Positions 36,534 through 40,956 of a DNA stretch of 40,956 nt are shown here, in pieces. The DNA is from Limosilactobacillus frumenti DSM 13145. GTDB lineage: Bacteria; Bacillota; Bacilli; Lactobacillales; Lactobacillaceae. The stretch lies in NCBI RefSeq assembly GCF_001436045.1, contig NZ_AZER01000026.1, positions 1,562 through 42,517 on the forward strand, read 5' to 3'. A model generated the notes under the pieces. That model searched no databases. It was given only the letters and a program-made list of their open reading frames with translations, and was not told where the DNA came from. Position 1 is the stretch's first letter; every line of letters begins with the position of its first letter. The position numbers and the translations under genes were made by a program.

Positions 36534-39041
36534 ATGGCAGATGAAATTAGTTTATTCGACGTGCCACATGAGCCGTCTTTTTTTATTGGTCAAGTTCAGT
36601 CTGATATTTTTGACAGTCCTGATTCCTTTTACAAGGTCTTGATTGTGTCTGTTGAAGATAACAATTTCGACTGGACGGAGAATGAAATAACGGTGACGGG
36701 ATCTTTTGGCGACCTTCGTGATGATCAAACCTACCGCTTTGAAGGGAAACTGGTCGATCATCCAAAATATGGTCAACAGTTCCAGGCTTCTTCTTATCAT
36801 GTCAACCAGCCTAGTAGTCGGGATGGGGTGATTAGCTTTCTGAGTGGGAAGCAATTTCCTGGCGTTGGAGAAAAGACCGCGACTAAGATTGTTGATGCTT
36901 TGGGTAATGATGCCATTAATAAGATTAATAATGATCATACGGTCCTTAACTCGTTAAATTTACGGCCAGCTATTAGGCAATCTATTATTGCCAACCTTAC
37001 GGCCAACCAGGGCATGGATCAGATCGTCATCGGGTTAAATGATCTGGGCTTTGGTAGTAATCTGGCATCCACAATTTTTGAACGCTATGGGGAAGAAACA
37101 CTTGATGTGATTAGCAAAAATCCTTACCAGTTGGCTCATGACATTGATGGTATTAGCTTCCAACGTGCCGATCAGGTTGCTGCTCATTTTGATATTCAAG
37201 CTGATGATCCGCGACGGGTAGATGCCGCAATTGTCCAGGCACTGGATGATCTCACCATGATGAGTGGGGATACATATACGAGTGCTCCACCGTTATTGAG
37301 ACAATGTCAGACTTTACTTTCCCAGAATCGTTCTCGGGCTGTTCAGACAGACCTGATATCCGAGCGGATTGTCGCGCTGGGCAAGAAGGGTGATATTCAG
37401 TATGAAAACCAACGGATATACCCCCGTGCACTATTTGATGCTGAGTTTCAAATTGCCAATCAACTTAATCGCTTGATGAATAACAGTGATCAGAGTGACC
37501 AACAGTCCGAAATTGGCTCTGTTCTGGCCAAACTTTCTACTCAAACAGGAATTAAATATGATCAACATCAACAGGAAGCAATAAAAACCGCTTTGCGATC
37601 AAAACTAATGTTATTGACTGGTGGCCCTGGAACAGGGAAAACGACCATTATTAAGGGGATCGTTGCCGGATTTGCTGATATGCACCAACTATCATTGGAT
37701 CCCAAAGAATACAAGGAGAAGGCCTTCCCGATCTTGCTGGCAGCACCAACTGGCCGTGCTGCTAAACGAATGAGTGAAGCAACGGATTTGCCAGCAAGTA
37801 CTATTCACCGCCTACTAGGGCTCAATGGCCGGGAAAGTCCTAATGAACTAAACGCCAAAGAATTGACCGGGTCATTGTTGATTGTCGATGAAATGTCGAT
37901 GGTGGACACGCTCTTGTTTAAGGTTCTTGTCCAGTCCATTCCGGATACAATGCACGTTGTCTTGGTTGGCGATAAGGACCAATTACCATCTGTAGGGGCC
38001 GGTCAGGTCTTCCATGACCTGTTAGCATTTGATCACTTGCCAAAGGTCGAACTTACTCAAATTCACCGGCAATCGGCAGATTCAACGATTATTTCCTTAG
38101 CTCATGCTATTAAGAATGGCCGGATCCCATCAGATCTAACGAGCCGGGAGGCAGACAGGTCGTTTATCTCATGTCGCGCTAGTCAAGTACCGAATGCTGT
38201 TGAACAAATCATTAAAATGGCGCTAAAGAAAGGTTATTCTGCGGATGATTTGCAGATTCTGGCACCAATGTATCGTGGTCAGGCGGGCGTCAATCATTTA
38301 AATGAACTTGCTCAGCAGGTTTATAATCCCGCTACCTCAGACAAGACAGAAGTCGAGTTTCGAGGACAAGTCTTTCGCGTGGGTGATAAGGTGCTGCAAT
38401 TAGTTAATAGCCCTGAAAATAATGTGTTCAACGGTGATATTGGTAAAATCACAATGATTGAGCAGACTAAGAACCATAAGCGGACCACTATGACAATTGA
38501 TTTCGATGGTAATGAAGTTACTTATGGGCGGATGGATTGGAACCAAATTAGGTTGGCATATGCAATTTCCATTCACAAGGCTCAAGGTAGTCAGTTTAAG
38601 ATGGTTGTTTTACCATTGGTTCATGAATTTGGCCGGATGTTACAACGCAACCTTTTGTATACGGCTGTTACGCGGGCTTCATCGAAATTAGTATTATTAG
38701 GGGAACCGCAAGCTTATCTTACTTGTATTAACAATCAATCCATAAATCGTCATACGACCCTGCTTCAACGGTTGCAATCTGTTTGGGGAGAAACAGTTAA
38801 TGACCAGTCGGGAGACGGTTTACTAACTAACGATAATCGTGAATTATCACCAGCACATAAAAACAATTCACAGGAAACAAATGAAAACCAACAAGGAGAA
38901 ACCATCTCCAAGACGGCAACAATCAGTGGAGATACACATATTCTCACTGCGGAGCTGATCAGGACGGGGGCCATTGATCCAATGATTGGGATGGATGGCA
39001 TTCGTCCAGAACATTCAGCGAAGAGCTTGCGCCTTTCATAA
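36534..39041 (+). CDS. recD2: RecD2 family DNA helicase
   Basis: 835 aa SF1B 5'-3' helicase of the RecBC-independent type, with an N-terminal OB/HhH region (helix-hairpin-helix FPGVGEKTATKIVDALG, about 108-124), then the motor: Walker A G363-G-P-G-T-G-K-T370, motif Ia APTGRAAKRMSEAT, Walker B LLIVDEMSMVD, GDKDQLPSVGAG, and UvrD-like motif near AISIHKAQGSQF. A charged tail follows. ATG 36534 is 9 nt after AGGAGG; ATG 36525 touches it. Promotes replication-fork and repair functions in Firmicutes. Confidence 0.94.
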   Translation: MADEISLFDVPHEPSFFIGQVQSDIFDSPDSFYKVLIVSVEDNNFDWTENEITVTGSFGDLRDDQTYRFEGKLVDHPKYGQQFQASSYHVNQPSSRDGVISFLSGKQFPGVGEKTATKIVDALGNDAINKINNDHTVLNSLNLRPAIRQSIIANLTANQGMDQIVIGLNDLGFGSNLASTIFERYGEETLDVISKNPYQLAHDIDGISFQRADQVAAHFDIQADDPRRVDAAIVQALDDLTMMSGDTYTSAPPLLRQCQTLLSQNRSRAVQTDLISERIVALGKKGDIQYENQRIYPRALFDAEFQIANQLNRLMNNSDQSDQQSEIGSVLAKLSTQTGIKYDQHQQEAIKTALRSKLMLLTGGPGTGKTTIIKGIVAGFADMHQLSLDPKEYKEKAFPILLAAPTGRAAKRMSEATDLPASTIHRLLGLNGRESPNELNAKELTGSLLIVDEMSMVDTLLFKVLVQSIPDTMHVVLVGDKDQLPSVGAGQVFHDLLAFDHLPKVELTQIHRQSADSTIISLAHAIKNGRIPSDLTSREADRSFISCRASQVPNAVEQIIKMALKKGYSADDLQILAPMYRGQAGVNHLNELAQQVYNPATSDKTEVEFRGQVFRVGDKVLQLVNSPENNVFNGDIGKITMIEQTKNHKRTTMTIDFDGNEVTYGRMDWNQIRLAYAISIHKAQGSQFKMVVLPLVHEFGRMLQRNLLYTAVTRASSKLVLLGEPQAYLTCINNQSINRHTTLLQRLQSVWGETVNDQSGDGLLTNDNRELSPAHKNNSQETNENQQGETISKTATISGDTHILTAELIRTGAIDPMIGMDGIRPEHSAKSLRLS

Positions 39042-39055
39042 AAACTTGCGATAAT
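39027..39055 (+). promoter_or_regulatory. Candidate prs promoter
   Basis: TTGCGC (39027-39032), 17-nt spacer, extended -10 TGC-GATAAT (39047-39055). It overlaps the recD2 stop region. Confidence 0.5.
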
Positions 39056-39094
39056 ATAGCTGATTTGTTGTTTTATTAACTATAGGAGCATATT

Positions 39095-40066
39095 ATGACT
39101 GAAATTAAAGATGCTAATAATGTTCGTTTGTTCGCCTTAAACTCTAACCCAGTTCTTGCTCAATCTGTGGCCGATAAGATTGGCCTACCGTTGAGTAAAG
39201 CTTCAGTTAGTCACTTTGCTGATGGCGAAATTAAAGTTTCTATTGACGAAAGTGTTCGGGGCTGTGAAGTTTACGTTATTCAATCAGTCTCTGATCCCGT
39301 GAATACCAACTTCATGGAACTAATGATTATGGTTGATGCATTACGACGGGCAAGCGCTGCTTCGATTAATGTTGTAATGCCCTATTATGGTTATGCGCGT
39401 CAAGATCGGAAGGCCCGTCCACGTGAACCAATTACCGCTAAGTTAATTGCTAACTTATTGGAAATGGACCGGATTAATCGCCTAATCACGATTGATCTAC
39501 ATGCCGCACAAGTTCAAGGATTCTTTGATATCCCAGTTGACCACCTGCAGGCAACCCCTTTATTTGCGGATTTTGTTCAACAACAGCATTTTACCAATGA
39601 TTTGGTGGTTGTTTCACCAGACCATGCTGGTGTAAGTTTGGCGCGGCGTTTCGCGGAAGCTATTAAAGCGCCAATTGCCATTGTTGATAACCGTAATGAT
39701 GAGGTGCGTGAACGCTCAAACCAGCAAGTGCCAGAATACGTGATTGGTGATGTCAAAGGTAAGACGGCCTTAATTGTCGATGACATTGTTGACACTGGTG
39801 TACGGATGAGTTTATCTGCACAAGCACTCAAGCAATTTGGGGCTACCGATATCTACGGAATTGCCACCCATGCTGTTTTATCTGGGAATGCACCCCAGGT
39901 AATTCAAGAGTCGCCAATCAAAGAAATGTTGGTAACTGATACCATTATGCTGCCCAAAGAAAAGGACTTCCCAAAGCTTCGCCAGCTTTCTGTCGCTAAC
40001 TTACTTAAGGAAGCCGTCGTCCGGGTTCACAATCATCAATCTATTCGGGAATTATTTAATAAATAG
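39095..40066 (+). CDS. prs: Ribose-phosphate pyrophosphokinase paralogue (class I Prs-like)
   Basis: 323 aa, same length and fold as class I PRPP synthases. Conserved: NPVLAQSVADKIGLPLSK, FADGEIKVSI, ARQDRKARPREPITAKL and IDLHAAQVQGFFDIPVDHL. Not conserved: the catalytic flexible loop, DKRR in active enzymes, here reads D198-N-R-N201, so the catalytic Lys and Arg are Asn; and the PRPP-binding loop DDIIDTAGT is D229-D-I-V-D-T-G-V-R. It may be a regulatory or low-activity partner of a canonical Prs encoded elsewhere. AGGAG upstream of ATG. See findings. Confidence 0.88.
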   Translation: MTEIKDANNVRLFALNSNPVLAQSVADKIGLPLSKASVSHFADGEIKVSIDESVRGCEVYVIQSVSDPVNTNFMELMIMVDALRRASAASINVVMPYYGYARQDRKARPREPITAKLIANLLEMDRINRLITIDLHAAQVQGFFDIPVDHLQATPLFADFVQQQHFTNDLVVVSPDHAGVSLARRFAEAIKAPIAIVDNRNDEVRERSNQQVPEYVIGDVKGKTALIVDDIVDTGVRMSLSAQALKQFGATDIYGIATHAVLSGNAPQVIQESPIKEMLVTDTIMLPKEKDFPKLRQLSVANLLKEAVVRVHNHQSIRELFNK

Positions 40067-40100
40067 TCTGGTCCAAAGGACTGCTGATGTTATTCACCGA

Positions 40101-40145
40101 AAAAGCCGCTAACGTTCATTTAATTGAGCGTTAGCGGCCTTTTTG
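40101..40145. terminator. Convergent terminator, prs / Spx paralogue
   Basis: GCCGCTAACG (40105-40114) pairs with CGTTAGCGGC (40129-40138), flanked by A-run and T-run, so it works on both strands. Confidence 0.9.
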
Positions 40146-40183
40146 AATATCGTTTTGTGTTGATAGTTAGTTATTCTTTTGGA

Positions 40184-40609
40184 CTACATGGGAAAAGCAA
40201 AGTGTCCTGCTTGTGGTCCGTTCTTTAATAACAACTCAGATAATTCCATCTTACGTTGTCGTTGAGGGATGAAGATCCCCATCTTTTCTTGATCAAAACC
40301 AGTGACTAACTTGACTTCATCGCAAATAATCGGATTCTTAAGAACGTGAGGGCATGTCTGAATAGCATCTGCCAATTGATTTATAGTCAAATTATCCCGC
40401 GTAAGGTCGAGTGCCTTAGTGTCCCGGGAACGGGTCGAGATTAGGTCAGCAGTTCCGTTTAAGGACTTGCTAAGGAGCTCATAGACTTCTGCTCGCGTTA
40501 AAGGATTCCTTTCAATGTTTCGTTGTGACACCTGTAACTGATGGGCAGTCAACCACTTCACAGCACGGCGTTTCGACGGGTCGTTTGTATGAAAATAAAC
40601 AGTTACCAT
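40184..40609 (-). CDS. Spx-family paralogue lacking the redox CxxC
   Basis: 141 aa, aligns end to end with Spx at 903-1298. The CTSC of Spx is replaced: C10 is D10 and C13 is K13 (FHTNDPSKRR). G52 and R60, the RNA polymerase contact region (NGTADLISTR), are kept, while R92 becomes N92. A lone C86 remains, plus C96. C-terminal tail is a little longer and ends GHFAFPM. ATG 40609 with AAGGAAGTGAG upstream; extended -10 at 40636-40644. It could be a constitutive, redox-blind regulator or an antagonist of Spx. ArsC-like enzyme activity is unlikely without the N-terminal Cys. Confidence 0.85.
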   Translation of the reverse strand: MVTVYFHTNDPSKRRAVKWLTAHQLQVSQRNIERNPLTRAEVYELLSKSLNGTADLISTRSRDTKALDLTRDNLTINQLADAIQTCPHVLKNPIICDEVKLVTGFDQEKMGIFIPQRQRKMELSELLLKNGPQAGHFAFPM

Positions 40610-40635
40610 GCACTCACTTCCTTATTGCTGACCTC

Positions 40636-40644
40636 ATTGTACCA
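40636..40644 (-). promoter_or_regulatory. Candidate promoter of the Spx paralogue
   Basis: Minus strand TGG-TACAAT, an extended -10, 27 nt from the start; no clear -35. Confidence 0.45.
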
Positions 40645-40956
40645 ATCTCCTTTTCCGGACTGGTTTTTTGAATGCTGATTTTAAACATTTTTAACCAAAA
40701 TAACTTTTTCATAAGAAACTTTTATAATTTATTAATTAGTTCGCCAATTTGGTTCTTAAGAAATGTTAAAATTACTACCTGATTTTTTAAAAAAATGCTA
40801 TGGTTAAGAAGATGTAAAATTTTTAACAAAGATATTAAGTTAAATGATGGCTTGATTTCGTTGTAATCTCAAAAATGGGGAGGATGTTTCCTATGTCTTC
40901 AAAGGTTATGTCCGTATAATTGGTGTAAATTCTAAATAGGACTTTGTGAAATCTGA
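40645..40956. other. AT-rich region without a supported gene
   Basis: About 310 nt of AT-rich sequence at the right end. It holds three copies of a TTTTTAAC(A/C)A-like element, one in an imperfect palindrome (40813-40828), a TATAAT at 40723-40728 and another at 40915-40920, and a strong-looking ribosome site GGGGAGG (40877-40883) before ATG 40893, which opens only eight codons. Probably the control region of a gene beyond the window. Confidence 0.5.

Noticed and set aside
40893-40956. Frameshifted or truncated gene at the right edge
   Set aside because: Only eight codons before a stop and no continuation in the other frames that I can recognise; kept as an open question, not called a pseudogene.

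Overview
The window is a stretch of core chromosome from a low-to-moderate GC Firmicute, almost certainly a member of the Lactobacillaceae, and by flavour a heterofermentative Limosilactobacillus-like species. The support is gene content and order: the spx-mecA-coiA / yjbH-relQ-nadK-rluD block, a DUF4044 and DUF3397 pair just upstream of mraZ, a complete division and cell-wall (dcw) cluster, a T-box-controlled ileS, a cysteine desulfurase-DUF1831-mnmA set and recD2. A lactonase of the 6-phosphogluconolactonase family fits the phosphoketolase route. The genus is inferred, not proven. There is no prophage, IS element, CRISPR array or defence island; this is ordinary, densely packed core sequence with interesting small-scale features.

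Layout. 1-203: the end of a tRNA cluster (initiator tRNA-Met, tRNA-Asp) and a bidirectional terminator. 212-7896: stress, proteolysis and competence genes: an HmoB-like ABM protein (minus), spx, mecA, coiA, a C69 dipeptidase, yjbH (minus), then the relQ-nadK-rluD operon. Spx, its degradation adaptor YjbH and the ClpC adaptor MecA therefore lie within 5 kb. 7936-12925: the lactonase (minus), rlmA, a structured intergenic element, trmL and ftsK. 12986-27130: the dcw region: DUF4044 (minus, 39 aa), DUF3397, mraZ, rsmH, ftsL, ftsI, mraY, murD, murG, divIB, ftsA, ftsZ, sepF, yggT, ylmH and divIVA. 27165-30220: isoleucine T-box and ileS. 30299-35808: a cold-shock protein with a leader that may switch folds, nudF, a small membrane protein, mtnN, cysteine desulfurase, DUF1831, mnmA and a histidine phosphatase. 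35824-40066: a TPR protein, recD2 and a Prs paralogue. 40184-40609: an Spx paralogue on the minus strand. 40645-40956: AT-rich DNA with no gene I can support.

How it works together. The dcw operon goes from peptidoglycan precursor synthesis (MraY, MurD, MurG) to septal synthesis (FtsI, FtsL, DivIB) and the Z ring (FtsA, FtsZ, SepF, DivIVA), with MraZ probably repressing its own promoter through three direct repeats at a 10-nt period. The desulfurase and MnmA supply tRNA 2-thiouridine. RelQ makes alarmones, and Spx with its adaptors handles thiol stress.

Most worth a second look: (i) the Spx paralogue at the right end has lost both redox cysteines but keeps the RNA polymerase contact residue G52; (ii) the Prs paralogue lacks the two flexible-loop catalytic residues and has an altered PRPP loop; (iii) the promoter, hairpin and terminator unit between rlmA and trmL looks like a small RNA or attenuator; (iv) the csp leader has mutually exclusive G/C-rich pairings; (v) MraZ operator repeats; (vi) a 39-codon membrane microprotein gene opposite the dcw genes.
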